A DNA stretch of 64,000 nt from Lactuca virosa (taxonomy: Eukaryota; Streptophyta; Magnoliopsida; Asterales; Asteraceae): the NCBI GenBank assembly GCA_928212115.1, contig CAKMRJ010004445.1:2213922-2277921 (forward strand). The letters run 5' to 3'. Shown here piece after piece: positions 33,543-45,989 of the stretch (position 1 is its first letter; the number at the start of each line of letters is the position of its first letter). The notes below the pieces were generated by a model. It was not told the origin of the DNA. It did not search any database and was given only the letters and a program-made list of their open reading frames with translations. The position numbers and the translations under genes were made by a program.

Positions 33543-33559
33543 TGGTATCAGAGCCAGGC
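33543..33559 (+). other. Primer binding site of El-10
   Basis: TGGTATCAGAGCCAGGC: the initiator-Met tRNA type, one base after the LTR. Confidence 0.92.
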
Positions 33560-33895
33560 TTGTTTTCTTGTTATGCTTGTAAAAGTAGCTGAAAAATCGA
33601 GTTGGATGCATATATTCGATTGTTTTGGCTGGAATTGGACTAGGAACATTACCCTAAGATGTTTTCGGACTTATAAACTTGTTTTTGATGTGGTAATGTT
33701 CATGCTAATCCAATTTCTAAGATAATTGTCATAATTTCAAGATTTGTATTAGTTTGTATGTTCATGCTAATTTCTTGAAGATTGATGATTTGAATTATCT
33801 TATTCTTATGAGGTTCTTAGATTAATAGAAAACTTGTGTGAAATAGTTGTTTTCAATCCATTTTAATCTAAGAGTTGATTCCAAAGTGTGTTTTT

Positions 33896-34260
33896 GTAAC
33901 TTGTCCTCAAGTTATATGAAAAGTCACATTTAAGAATCATAAAACTCATAAAAGTTGGCAAAGGTTACAAAATGAAGAGTCTAGTTCTAATTAAATGGCT
34001 TTATGACTCCATAACTTGTCCTCAAGTTATGGAGGTTCAAGAGTCTCTTCATTAAATTAAAAAAAAATGTAACCTTAATTAGTTCCATAAGTTACAATAA
34101 AAAAAAGTTATTTTTTTTATTAATTAGTTTAAAGTCTTCCATAACTGGTCCTCAAGTTATGGAACTTGAAGAGTTTTTTTTTTTAATTAAAACTACTTTA
34201 AACTCATAAGTTATGGAATTAATTAGTTTTGAATAGTTTCAAAACTTGCCCTCAAGTTTT
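33896..34260 (+). repeat. Four related hairpins after the primer site
   Basis: Arms CCATAACTTG and CAAGTTATGG around the loop TCCT: perfect at 34009-34032. Near copies lie at 33896-33917, 34139-34162 and 34241-34260 (loop CCCT, arms AAAACTTG/CAAGTTTT). Further half-sites lie at about 34085 and 34205. Two copies keep pairing by changes in both arms. Confidence 0.85.
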
Positions 34261-37200
34261 GGATTTGAAAAGTTTTCACTTATGAATACTTTAATTCCAA
34301 GTCAGCCCTTAGAATTTTAAAAGTTAAAATTCCACCCTTATACTTTATAATACTATAAGTTAATAATATTTATATATATGTATAAGAGTAAAGTCAGTCT
34401 TACCGTTAGTAGGCCTCATTCACGAAGCCGGTCTATAAGGGGTGTATAAGGTTACTGCCTATAAAATGGCAGTTTAATGGTTGTCCACTCTCACCCACCG
34501 CTTCCTTGACTGGTGGAGGGTCGTTAGCCGAACGGGTAGGACAAGGACTATAATTCTCCTTTCATTAAAAGCATTAATGATAAATACTAAGTAACTAAAC
34601 TCTTATTAATACCCAATCTTAGTTACTTAGGAAAATGTGAATTTGGTGCTAACTAATGAAATTACACTTTGCACTTTGCTTAAGTCGTTAGTGGAGCGTG
34701 TGTGGTTAACCGGTACACTAACCTGGACTTAACAAGGTAGGCAAAGGGTAACTTAATATTTATCATAGTATCGGTGCAGCATATGTGGTTAACCGGCACA
34801 CTGAAGGGTACCAAGTATATTTGCATGGTTATTCACACCTTGTTTTGTGATCCTCGGCATCCCAGTCACAAAACCTGAAGGGCACACTCGAGATTGAAAC
34901 ATGCCTTTGAACAGTTCAATGAATCTCAAAGATCTAGGACTTTCAAATCCAATTAAAACCTAATAAATTATTTCGTTTTTCATGGTGGAAATTGGTGAAT
35001 CGTCATTCACCTACCTTCAAATATTTTATAGCTTGGATTACGACATCCCTCTTCTAAGTTATAAAATAGTTTGTTGGGTCCTAGCCTTAATATTTCATAT
35101 TGGGTGTCATATTAAGGACATTAAATCAACTATCTTGAATATCTCCCAAAAATATGTCTGGTCTAGACATTTATGATCTTCCCAAATCTCTTGAAAACAA
35201 GCTTTCCTAAATGAAGATGATGTCCCATGGATATCATACTTCTTTCACCTCCTCCAATTATTCTCCCTAACCCACAAGTTCCTAAAAAGTTTAAGGTCAC
35301 TCAAGCCCTATTGGCAAGGCAAGGTCTAGGTGTGATCACATCTTGGAGGTGTAGTCATATATTGACAAGTCGGGAGAGTTGGGTGTCAAAGTCTTGAGAA
35401 AGTTGGTGGCTCAACTACTTTCTAAGTCACATAGTAAGTTCTTTTGGGAATCCTATGAAACAGACTAAGACAAGACCCTTTATGATCTTATCTATTTGCT
35501 AAGATCAACTTCCTAAAACGCTATGGACATTGACAATGATGACATTGGATATCCAGTAAAGCTCTCTCTTCCCAATGGAAAGGGAGCGGCCATAGTCAAC
35601 TCGGTTGACCCAATAGTAAAGAGAGAGGCGAAGTCTGAGATAGTCCCATTATCAAGGGTCCATAGGTAACTATTGCCAAAGGAAGGGGCATTGGTTACGA
35701 AGCTGCCAAATTTACCTAAGGATGTTAAAGTCAATAGGTTTGGCTCTACTTCAGGTAAAGTCCATTGTCTAACTCTATTAATTACATGCTGATTCTGATC
35801 GCGAAGATGGATTTCAATCGCATGGTTCGGTGATCAGAATTTTGGGCTATTACTTAAGAGTTATGATATTTATATTGCTTAGGAATAGATAACAACAAGG
35901 TTGTCATATGGATTGTAAGGATAAGTTTTTCCGCAAAGTTTTAAAATAAAAGAAAAAGGCTTTGATTTTATTTATCCTTACAATGGCATTTGTGAAAAGT
36001 TGTTGCTTATAAGATTCCATTGATAGCAATATTGGAAAAATGGATTTGATTCTTTCGGTTGTGGTAGTGTCTAATATTACCAAATAAGGAAAGATTCTCA
36101 TCACCCAAGGTTCAATTGGACCGAAACTTGGAATCATGCAAGTTGTATAGTATGATGAATGAGAACTTTCAGCTTTGAAAATTAAGACTAATTCCTTATG
36201 TGAATAAGGAAAGGACTAAGGGATCGAGTACACATTCTTGTGCACTGGTCAAGTCCACCACAAAAGATCAAGAAGACTATTCGTCATGATTTACTTAAGT
36301 TCAGTAAATATTGTTATACTTATAAGTTTAAGTATAAGTCTGTAGCATTGGAGAAGTTTCAATGTGAGACAGAACGAATAAGAAGAATCAAAGTATGGCA
36401 GAAAGATAAAAGTTTCTCAAATCTGAAAAGATGGGAGAGTACTTTAGTATCATGTTTATGATCATCTTAATGATTAAGATACCATATCACAATTGGTCCT
36501 CTAAAGTCATCTTAGTGCATTCTAATGACTAAGAAGAGGAGTCATGAATTGTTGAAATGGTTAAATAAAAAATACGAGTCATACTTCGTTCCAAAACAAT
36601 TCTTACAGTCATACTCCAACATTGTAACTTGAGTGACATATCTTAAAGAGGGTTTGTTAACACTAGTCAAATGTAAGAGTAAAAGGTTATCTACTCTTCT
36701 ACATTTGAAATTGGTAAGTTGTGATGTTTTGGATAAAACAGAGACCAACTTAGGCCAATTGTGTAAAGTGTTAGTCTTGATAAAGAATCCGCACTATCTC
36801 TTGAATATTTGACAAGGGAGTCTTATATGTCAAGAGGACAGTGGGAGTCTTAAAGCTCTTGAAAGTTTCAAGACTTAATCAAGAATAAAACCTAAAGTCC
36901 TTCACTAGCACACGACTTGAGGTTTATAACCTATCGTGTTGAAATTTTTGTGCCTATTCAAGTTGGCTTTGCATAGGAGTTCTGAGAGTTCTCAATTGGT
37001 TGCACAACTACTTGGAAGCAATGGCAGACACCTGAGCTGCCAAATGGCAAGAATTTAAGATTGCACAAGTTTAATCAATATGAGTTTGGATTTGTCACTA
37101 ACCTTGTCTGGTGATTATGATTTTGACAAATTCACATGGATAATAACACATACACTATTTAATCTAAGTTTCATAAGGTTTCTCTCCGATTCATGAAAAT

Positions 37201-37734
37201 GATGGTAAGGAAACACTTTCACTAAGTAGATTTTAGCTAGATAGCAATTGTGATATTTGCATTCTCAAAGTCGTTAGTGGAGCGTGTGTGGTTTACCGGC
37301 ACACTAACATGGACTTGTGAGAAGTGGCAAAGGTCTAAACAATTGAGACTATGATTATGGCATCCCTTTTCATAGTTCTAAAATTGCTTAGACACACATG
37401 TGAGCTATCTAAGAGAGGTGTATGATTTTGATAAAGTATTATCAAAACAATCTAGTATCAGAAATCTGAACTTTGATAAGAAAGTCAGCTGATTTCTGAG
37501 TACATGTCAAAGCTAGTGGGAGCATAAGTGTTATGCTAATAATCATCATGTTAGTGGGAGCATGATAATTATGACAAAGGTTGCAAATTAGCAATGTTAA
37601 TTGTAGAAAACAAAAGTTTCAATTCGTGAGGTTGCAGGGGTTGAAAAAGTTGTTTTGCTATAATTAAGGAGAGGAAATTATACTTCATTTCAATTCTAAA
37701 AGCTTAGATTGAGATTTTAATCGTATTTAATTAA

Positions 37735-37736
<2 letters not shown>

Positions 37737-37778
<42 letters not shown>

Positions 37779-37797
37779 GAATATATATATATATATT
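37737..37797. repeat. TA microsatellite
   Basis: About 60 bp of (TA)n with small interruptions. It is absent at the matching place in El-1 (about 2045), where only ATATATATATG is present. Confidence 0.95.
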
Positions 37798-38903
37798 ATT
37801 TATTATTATGATTACGACATCCCTTTTCATAAGGAAATTCTTATAGCAAAAGACTGGTTTACTCTTTATGTGAGACATCATGAATCGTGTCCCATATGCT
37901 TCGGATATAGGATCGATTACATGTGCTATATTCATCCTTTCTAAAATTTTCCAAATGCCTGGGGCATTATGAAGGGAAAAGGTCTAGAATTGGATATAAC
38001 TAAAATGATTAAGCAATTATCGAGGACAATCTAAGGTTTACCAAAGATTGGTTGCTCAAGGACAGTTGGAAGTATAATGTTAATTCTGGAAGGACCATAT
38101 TGACATAATCTGTAAGGAGGCAACTCTTGTTCAGAAGTGATAGTCAAAATGGAATATAGAAATGTTTCAAAGTTAGAAAATATTCAATCTGTGTAAGATT
38201 AGGAAACTTAATGAAAGAAGGATGTTTCCAAGGAGCTGATCTCCATTGGAATGCTCTGTAATGATTGTTGTCAAGTCTTTCTGACTTCGTGCATAATCAT
38301 TAAGAGGATCAATGCATATAAGTTTAGAATCTAACAGATTTCAGTAAATGGCATGAATTTGGAATTCTTGCAGTTGCAGTAAGGATTTGGGACTGTGAAA
38401 AGAGGATCATTGGAGTGATGTTCAATTGATCTGTTTTACAAAGTAAAGATCATAGACAAACATAGTATGCATACTTGGTGTATGGCATGACTAGTGTTTA
38501 GAAAACATAGTGTACATGCTTGGAGCATGGGACAACTATTGTTTTAAATTCAAGTATAAAGTTGATAAAACCGAAAGAATGAATAATGAGTAATCAGTAT
38601 GGTGATAAATAAAAGTGTTTATTTATATTCATAGGCTTTGATACCATATTTGATTCATTTATTCTTGTGTTTCACTTTGCATGTTTTGACTTCCAGAATA
38701 ACTAAGTCGGTCTTCCTGAATGATTAAGTTATTCATACCATCCACAGTCGGTCATATGTTGGAAGTAGATATGAATGAAGACTGTCATGGGTTGGTTTGT
38801 AGAGGTCCAAGTAGGTGGACAAAGTGGTGCTACAACACTCATGAGTGCTCATAAGTTCTGAGTATTGGATTCAACCCACGCTCATTTGAATCACTTCATG
38901 GAT

Positions 38904-39445
38904 AAAAAGGAGACTAATTAAATATATGGGTTGATTGTGTAAAATCATTCATTCTTATATATGTGGGCTTGTGATCCAAGATTCCTTATGTTGGACGAAG
39001 TCCATCGGGTGACCCATGGATACTCCATGGAGGTTAAAATCCATGGAGCATAAGGAATGGGTAAAGTTATGAGTTACATGGTGTAACCCTAATAGCCACC
39101 ATATAAAAGAATCCCATGGCTCAAGAAATCGTGCACTAATGTGTGAGTGTGAGGGCTAGACGATTTCAAGGAGTGTTCAAGTTTCTCTCATGTTATTCCA
39201 AGTGTATTTGGTGTTGTGTGAACCATTTGAGGTGTCACACTTGGGGCACTAGGCACTCAAGCTTCATGAAGACATTCTACATCAAAGAGGTATGTATTCT
39301 ATCTTGTTAGATTTATTATTTTGTATGATAGATTAGGATAATATCTTGGATGTTCATAATTGTATGTATAATAGAGAAAACATAGATCCAAGGTCTTTAG
39401 GGTTGCATGTACACTTAAGAGTGTTAGAATGCTCATAACCCAACA
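38904..39445 (+). mobile_element. 3' LTR of El-10, 5' part deleted
   Basis: It matches 33001-33541 nearly base for base, with ends AAAAGGAGACTAATT and AACCCAACA. The interior ends at CACTTCATGGAT (El-1 position about 3275), so one deletion removed the interior end, the polypurine tract and the LTR start. Confidence 0.88.
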
Positions 39446-39515
39446 AAATGGACCATGCTGGGTCGGGTCAAGTACATACCAGAAATAGTTATGGACTTAG
39501 ATACCTTATCCAACA
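39446..39515 (-). mobile_element. Stub of El-8 5' LTR (first 70 bp)
   Basis: The minus strand reads TGTTGGATAAGGTATCTAAG and ends at ATGGTCCATTT, then jumps to the inverted LTR of El-10. It marks the true 5' end of El-8 next to the CTATC repeat. Confidence 0.85.
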
Positions 39516-39520
39516 CTATC

Positions 39521-40659
39521 ATGACTGCAGAGTCTGAGCCTGATCCCTCGTCGACACCAGAACTGCCATCTGGTCTACCTCTAAGCGTCACTATACATTA
39601 GAAATATACCATCATGACCATCATAATACTCATCGTACTCGAGGGATCTCACACACTACAAGTTCCCTGGTCTTATCTCGGCCTTACTTGATTCGAGTAC
39701 GGATCCTCTGCTTTCAGTAGTACGGGCCCATACTACCTTCCACATTTATCCGTACTTTCCTCAAGAACTGCCTTGACTCCACCAAGTCCCTTCTACTACA
39801 ACTGTTGTTCTCATGCTAATCTCATCCTAGGCTTGCCCTAGGGTATCCTCCGACCCACTACGTCTTCAGCTGCTGAAAGACTTCCCAGTAATGTCAACCA
39901 GCTATCTTATGAACATAGCCACATGCAACAGAGATCAAATAATCCTTCGAGTAAAAGGCTCATCCCTAGAACGGTTAGACTCAAACGAGAGATGCGCAAT
40001 AGGGTCAAATCCATCACTCTGAGATTATCCAGCCTGTGCCACATGTGACTTAGCATATTCACTTAATAGCTAGTTCTCATTACTAATAGTCCCACAAAGC
40101 ACAAAGCAAGCAGCATTCGGACAATGGGAAAACTAATCACATGATCCAATCAACTGTTCTATCCCCTACTCGGAATCTGTAGTAGCATGCAATTTATAAA
40201 GTTCATACACAAATATCAGGCATACCTAAACAGGCTATCATACCCCTGGCTGGTCAATTCTAGCATGCAAGTCTAATAGCTCATAAAAGCATACAAATCC
40301 ATCTCTTCCTAGATCCTTAGTCCCAACTAGCATGCAATTCTCATAAATCTGGCACATATAATAGGCACATAAAGCATCCTTCCGAGATCCTTAGTCCTAA
40401 TCTAGCATGAAGTTCTCATAAAGCTGGTACATGTATCATAACATAAATTTGTATGGGTAATTTAGGAATACTTACTTGAGCTCGGCTGATTGCATGCACC
40501 ACACCCTTTTCTCTTTTTCAAAGTTATTTTCTCTTTCCAAAAATACTTTTCTTTTTCTCAAGTTCTTTTTATAAAAATGATTTTTCTTTTGAAAATTTCC
40601 ATACCAATTCCTTAGTTTGAGTTCAGACACACCCGAGAGTGTGCCCGAATCCCTCAAAC
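39521..40659 (-). other. Leader and gag start of El-7
   Basis: The minus strand from about 39640 down to 39521 encodes a short, broken gag N-terminus (RGRPDGSSGVDEGSGSDSA). The rest is non-coding leader homologous to those at 5731-6418 and 9316-10462. GAG continues at 22886 across El-8. Confidence 0.7.
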
Positions 40660-40677
40660 CAAGGCTCTGATACCAAC
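40660..40677 (-). other. Primer binding site of El-7
   Basis: The minus strand reads TTGGTATCAGAGCCTTGG: the initiator-Met type. Confidence 0.92.
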
Positions 40678-40678
40678 T

Positions 40679-43537
40679 TGTAACATCACAAAAACACAGT
40701 CTGAAAATTTCATTTTAATTTAATAATAAAACCATAAATAACTTCTTCTCATAAAAATCATAAGTCATGTATCAAGTCTCATATCAAAATATATCAGAGT
40801 AATAACATTCTAGACTAAACAAATGGTGTGTGCACTGCAATCTTCCCGAGCTCCTTTTTTTGAAAACTGAAGTACCTGAAACCAAAACTGAAAACTGTAA
40901 GCACGAAGCTTAGTGAGTCTCCCCATACTACCACATACCATACACATAATCACATAACTTGGGCCTAGCCCACAGCATCGGGACCGCCCCGGCATCGGAC
41001 CGTAATCCGGAACACATATAAACATATCAATAATGCATATAACATAAACAAAAAATATAACTCTGGGACTACTCCCAACTGCATCGGGACGAATCCCGAC
41101 ATCGGACTCCTGTCCGGCATCGGGCTCACCCCAGCTTCGGGCTTACTCCGGCATCGGGCTTACCCCGGCACATACACAGCATAGCATATATCATAAACAC
41201 ATAACATAATCACATAAACTGCATCAGGCTTGCCCCGGCATCGGACAGGAGCCCGGAACATATAACATATAACATATGAACTAGCATACATCGGGCTTGC
41301 CGTGGAACACATAATACATGGCATAACAGCTAACATACATCGGGCTCACCCTGGCATCGGGCTTACCCAGAACACATAACACATAACGTATATCATATCA
41401 TATAACCTACATGAATCACAAAGACCTCATGCATACTTAACTACTTCTCGGGACCGCCCCGGCATCGGACCGAAGTCCGGAAACATATAAACTGCATCGG
41501 GCTTACGCCGACATTGGGCTTACCCAGACATACTACAACTACTTAAACGGGCCGGCATTGTGGCCTTAGATCCGTTCCTACTGGAAGAGGACTCACCTCG
41601 CACTGTTGTAGTCCTGCTGATAAAACCATAGCTGCTGGATGACAGATTCCCAATCTGTCAATATCAAAATAACACCCAATTAATAATTGGGTTCCACTAC
41701 ATGACTATAAATACATACTTTGGATAAATACTACATTACCCCTAGCTTGGCTTACCCAAGCCCAAGGCCCAATCCATAGGTCCAAAGTCAACTAGGGATC
41801 GAAGCCCAACATATGGCCCAACTTTCCAAATTAGGCCCAAACCTCTCTGGCCCAATTGTTTAGTCCAGTCCAACATGTCTCATTCTTAGGGCCCAATATC
41901 ATACAACCATATAGGCCCAAACTATGGCTCATCTATGGCCCAATTTTCGAAATTGGGCCCAATCCTTCATATGGCCCTTACCCTAAAGCCCAACTAATTA
42001 CTCTAGCCCATTTGATTATTCTTCGATGGCCTATTAGTAAACCAAACACCAAAGCCCAATGGAAAGGCCCAACTGAAGGCCCAAGTGAAATTAGGGTTTC
42101 ACACAACAGGACGATTAGGGTTAAGTGTTTCTTACTTAACCCATTAAGGACTTAATCCATTAAGTCCTTTGCTCTACTATATACATGATATGGAGTGATT
42201 TGGCTTAATACATAATCCAATCCCAATGGCCCAAAAGTGGATCCAAATAAGTCCAATGCCCAAATACTCACAATTAGGGTTTTCTACCCAAACATGGCCC
42301 AATAGGCCTAAAACTAATCTTTAAGCCCATTAGGGTTTTGCTAGGTCTATTAGGGTTTTGCTTGTGCAGCACCACCCACTACCACCTCGGGTAGTGGTGG
42401 TCAATGGCGGCTCACGGTGGATGTTTTGCGTTTCATTTATTATTCTATTTGCTAATTACAATTACAGTTTTTAATCCATAAATAAACACACCCACTAACT
42501 ACTCTATCACACACACACAACCACCCTAGTGGTGGCCGGCGGTGGCTTGTAGCAGCAACCACCACCTCACGGTGGTGGTGGTGGCCGTCTAGGTTTTCTA
42601 GCCATGCAAAACACCAACAAAACGAACAACAACATCAGATTACACACATACATGCGACCCAAAAACTGAAAAGTCCACTGCAACCTTCCTCGGGGCGGTG
42701 GCTGTTGGCCGGAGCCACAAGAACAAGCCCTACGGGCGGCGACAATCCTGACTACAGCGCCACACCGGAGAAATGGAGAAGAAGGGTTGAGACTTCGTAA
42801 ATGGCAGCAGCAACAACAACTGAAGATGACCCCTTTCGATCTTTGCTCACGACAACCTCAAAAACCAAGAGTCACGGGAATGGCGACACTTGACGGCAAC
42901 GCTGCGGCTCCATAACGCTACAACGATGGTCGTAGGCTGAGGCAGCCACCCGAACGCGAACCAGAAGAAGAAGAAGAAGAAGAAGGGATAGGAACGTCCG
43001 AGAATGGCAGCAACACTGCCCAAACGTCGATCTTCAGCATGTCTCAGTTTGTCGGCAATCATCGAGGTGACATCGCTGGTGGCTCACGACCTCGACGACG
43101 GATATGTGGTGGCATCGGATGGAGGGGCCATAAGGGTGGCGGCTGGTAAAGAGCTAGGGTTAGGGTTTGGGGGTGATGACTTTAAGACGGGAATGATAAA
43201 CCACCGGGTACAAATCCCGTGCTCATTTAAACTTCAAACGGAAATGACACTTCCAGTCCCTCCTTCTCATAACTCTTCAAATCAACTCCGTAATTTACAT
43301 TTTAGCCCTTACCAATCCGAAGTCCTTTCAATTTAGGTCCTAAAAATTACCAAGCAGCCCCCATTTCTAAAATCGTTTTCAAATTACATCTGAAACTTAC
43401 ACTTTAGCCCCTTCCCTTAAGATTTTATTTCCAATCGAATCCAGAATTTACCAAACCACCCTCAATCTCCAAAATTCTTTACAAACTAATCTAGGAATTA
43501 CAATTTATTAACTTATTTAAATAAACGGGGCGTTACA
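40679..43537 (-). mobile_element. 5' LTR of El-7
   Basis: 2859 bp, aligned with 17194-20110. It contains a CATCGGGCTTACCCCGG array (40970-41530), AAACCCTAA boxes (about 42090, 42275, 42330) and GGTGG/CCACC inverted repeats (42370-42590). By eye the first 100 bp differ from the 3' LTR at about five positions, so the insertion is not very recent. Confidence 0.92.
40876..41596 (-). other. Candidate leader intron in El-7 5' LTR
   Basis: The minus strand reads GCGAG/GTGAGTCCTC at 41596 and TGGTTTCAG/GTACTTCAG at 40876, giving 721 bp. It encloses the CATCGGG array. Confidence 0.45.
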
Positions 43538-43542
43538 GCCGG

Positions 43543-44048
43543 CGACAGTCGTGATGGTGGTGAAAGCAACGGCGTGGAGGTGGCGGCTGAGAGGACTCCG
43601 GAAAGATGGTGGTGGCTGAAGAATGCCGCTAGGGTAAGGGTTACATGATGCATATATATATATATATGAGGGCTACATGTGAGGGTGACGGGTTTATGCC
43701 CGTAAATTTTAAAACTTGACTCATAGTTACACATCCTACCCTTCCTCTCATTACTTTTCAAATCCACTCCATAAATTACCATTCAGCCCTCAGCATTCCA
43801 AAACCTTTTCAATTTAAGTCCAATAGTTACCAAGCACACCCTGACTTCTAAAAATCTTTACAAAACCAATCCGGAACTTGCACTTTTAACCCCCAAAAAT
43901 CTAAATTATATCATTTAACTCTCCGAAACCAACACCCCGCAAAATATTAAGGATTTAGTGTTACAATAAAATAATATGATTTACGTTTCGGGGTTAAGAG
44001 TTTATTATTTATTTAATTATTTAGTTAAATTTCAAACGGAATCTTACA
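43543..44048 (-). mobile_element. El-6 right part: LTR start
   Basis: It continues the El-6 LTR after the GCCGG repeat and ends AATCTTACA (minus-strand start TGTAAGATTCCG). A short TA run lies at 43655-43668. No coding. Confidence 0.82.
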
Positions 44049-44053
44049 GTTGG

Positions 44054-44757
44054 GATACTTACCTCCGATTAGCATAGTTCTTATACAACAATAGTTATCA
44101 TGCTAGTATTGACCAACCCCTATTTGAGATGTTGTATGGTCGGAGGTGTAGGACACCAGTTTGTTGGGGGAAGATCGGGCACCGAGTTATGGGAAGCACC
44201 GAGGTGGTGCTTAAGACCACTGAATTGATTCAGCAGGTACGTGACAGGCTGTGATTCGTGCAGAGCCATCAGAAAATCTATGCTGACCGGCGACATTCAG
44301 ATCTCGAGTTTCAGGTGGGAGATTTTATTTTGCTGAAGGTGTCACCACGGAAGGGTGTCATCCGGTTTCAGAAAAGGGGCAAGCAGGGGCCCCGATATAT
44401 TGGTCCATTCAGGATTTCTACACGAGTTGGCATGGTTGCTTATCATATAGACCTACCTGATAAGCTCTGTAAGATCCACAACACCTTCCATGTGTCATAA
44501 CTTCGAAAGTGAGTTGTTGATGAGGTCGCAATCATTTCCATAGATGATATCCAGATTGATGAGAGACTGAATTATGTGGAAAAGCCCATTGCGGTTCTGG
44601 ACAAAAAAACGAAAGCCCTGTGGAACAAAGAAGTGAAGTTAGTAAAGGTGCAATCGCAGCACCGAAGAGACTCCGAATGGACCTGGGAGCCGGAGGATGA
44701 GATGAGAAAGCACTATCCTGACCTTTTCGTCTCAGCAAACTTCGAGGATGAAGTCTA
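44054..44757 (+). pseudogene. pol: Gypsy pol: integrase end and chromodomain (El-5)
   Basis: The reading resumes with DTYLRLA, YNNSYHAS and FEMLYGRRCRTPVCWGKIG. The integrase C-terminal fold follows: HQKIYADRRHSDLEFQVGDF, KGVIRFQKRGKQGPRYIGPF, YHIDLPDKL and IHNTFHVS. The chromodomain (about 44576-44757) reads EKPIAVLDKKTKAL...EWTWEPEDEMRKHYPDLF. Chromodomains steer chromovirus integration to marked chromatin. Stops lie near 44071, 44253 and 44500-44515. The terminal stop is at 44756-44758, a few bases before the polypurine tract. Confidence 0.92.
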
Positions 44758-44761
44758 GTTC

Positions 44762-44775
44762 AAGTGGGGGAGATT
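44762..44775 (+). other. Polypurine tract of El-5
   Basis: AAGTGGGGGAGATT directly before the LTR start TGTAGCGC. Confidence 0.9.
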
Positions 44776-45989
44776 TGTAGCGCTTGGTTCAGGTATAAAT
44801 CATTCTTTAAACATTTGAAATTATTGTTGGAACTCGATGAGTTGGGGAGCTCCAACTCGTTGTGTTGAGAAGGATTGTGGTCGCGGGTTTTAATGACCCA
44901 ACTCGGCGAGTCGGGGTATCCTAACTCGACGAGTTGGTTTCTGGGAAGAAACCCTAATTTTAGGGTATTGCACCCAATTTAAAGGACTTTATTCCCTTGG
45001 TTGGCCTCTTTACCAGCCTCCCCTCTCCAGAAACCCTAGATTTGTGTATCATCTTCCAAGATTGAGTGTGTGAGCTGGTGGTGAGCTTGGAGAGTTGATT
45101 ATGGTGATTTTTTTGGAAGGATTTTTGAAGTTGGAAGTGCCTAGCTTGGAAGGCGGACTTTGGATCTAGAAACTCTTCACCAATAGCAGTCTTTTTGAGG
45201 TATAAAGTCGACACCTTGCCTTGTTGTAATCTAGATCTCTTTGTTTGAAGTTTTAGCATGATTTTGGGATTTTTGGTTGGGGTGTCCAAGATGTTGAAGG
45301 TTCCAGGGGTTATTATCTTAGATCTAACCCCTTCATGACTTTTATTGGCTTAAAGTTGCAAACTTTATTGGGTTCTAGGTCCCATTCATGCAATAAGTCC
45401 CTCATTAAGTCTTTAATAATCCCTAGAGTTTATTTCTAACTTGCATGAAAGTAAAGTTGGAAACTTTATGTGATTTTCCAGCCATTGGACATTGGATCTG
45501 TGTTGTGGGGCTATATTGTGAGAGTTTAAGGGCTTAACGGGTTAAGACTCACTCTAATGAGCCTAGGGTTTGTGTTTGACTCTTTATGGATGGTTATTAA
45601 GGGTAAAGTTGGAAACTTTACCCTTCTAGACATCCTTTTGGAAGAGATCTAAGATTGGGAGTCACTGGATTCAATGGCAACAACTTAATGCATAAAGAGG
45701 TTGGATTTCTGGCCAACTTAGCGAGTTCGTTAGTGAACTCAATGAGTTCGTTGGATTTTTCTCGATCTGTGCAGTCAGTGCAGAAACTCGACGAGTTAAA
45801 GGACAACTCGACGAGTTGGGTCAACTCAGGTAGTTGACTTTGACTTTTGACTTTAGTCTTTGTCCAAGTTTGTCTTGCAAGGGGTTTTGAGGCATTTTGA
45901 GTTGTATTTAAGGAATTGTTTCTGATTTAGGGTTCATGTAAAGCTGATATTTGGAGTCCAGAGCTAGGCATTTATCGTTCCGTATTGAG

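Larger units (their letters stand above)
33560..38903 (+). other. Interior of El-10, no coding capacity
   Basis: 5.3 kb with no frame that resembles gag or pol. It contains repeated hairpins (33896-34260), a segment TGTGTGGTTAACCGGYACACT present at 34700, 34775 and 37285, a TA microsatellite, and the long homology to El-1 from 35760. The frames of 60-77 codons in it are scattered and not conserved between the two copies. Confidence 0.75.
32801..39445 (+). mobile_element. El-10: non-autonomous Copia-type element (LARD-like)
   Basis: 5' LTR (first dozen bases missing), intact primer site, 5.3 kb interior without coding capacity, and a 3' LTR lacking its first 200 bp or so. LTR and 3' interior are of the El-8 type, and the interior is shared with El-1. 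It lies inverted inside El-8, between the integrase and a stub of the El-8 5' LTR, without a visible target duplication. Confidence 0.82.
22892..39515 (-). mobile_element. El-8: Copia element holding El-9 and El-10
   Basis: 3' LTR 22892-23656, then going right: 3' non-coding region, RNase H and RT (24501-26094), El-9 insertion, integrase (31771-32800), then El-10, and finally a 70 bp piece of its 5' LTR (39446-39515). The target duplication is GTATC (22887-22891) and CTATC (39516-39520), 4 of 5 matching. The gag and most of the 5' LTR are missing at the El-10 junctions. Confidence 0.82.
17194..43537 (-). mobile_element. El-7: Gypsy element with both LTRs and internally deleted coding region
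   Basis: 3' LTR 17194-20110, 5' LTR 40679-43537, target duplication GCCGG on both sides (17189-17193 and 43538-43542). Its own interior is about 5 kb: leader, gag remnant (cut by El-8 at 22892-39515), a short RT remnant, a non-coding 3' region and a polypurine tract. Most of pol is missing, so it could not move on its own. It inserted into the El-6 LTR. Confidence 0.93.
15034..44048 (-). mobile_element. El-6: solo Gypsy LTR, split by El-7
   Basis: The left part 15034-17193 and right part 43543-44048 together make about 2.67 kb with ends TGTAACATCCC and AATCTTACA. The target duplication is TTTGG (15029-15033) and GTTGG (44049-44053), with one change. The two halves join exactly at the GCCGG duplication around El-7. 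The sequence is akin to the El-7 LTRs. No internal region or second LTR remains, so it is a solo LTR. Confidence 0.88.
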
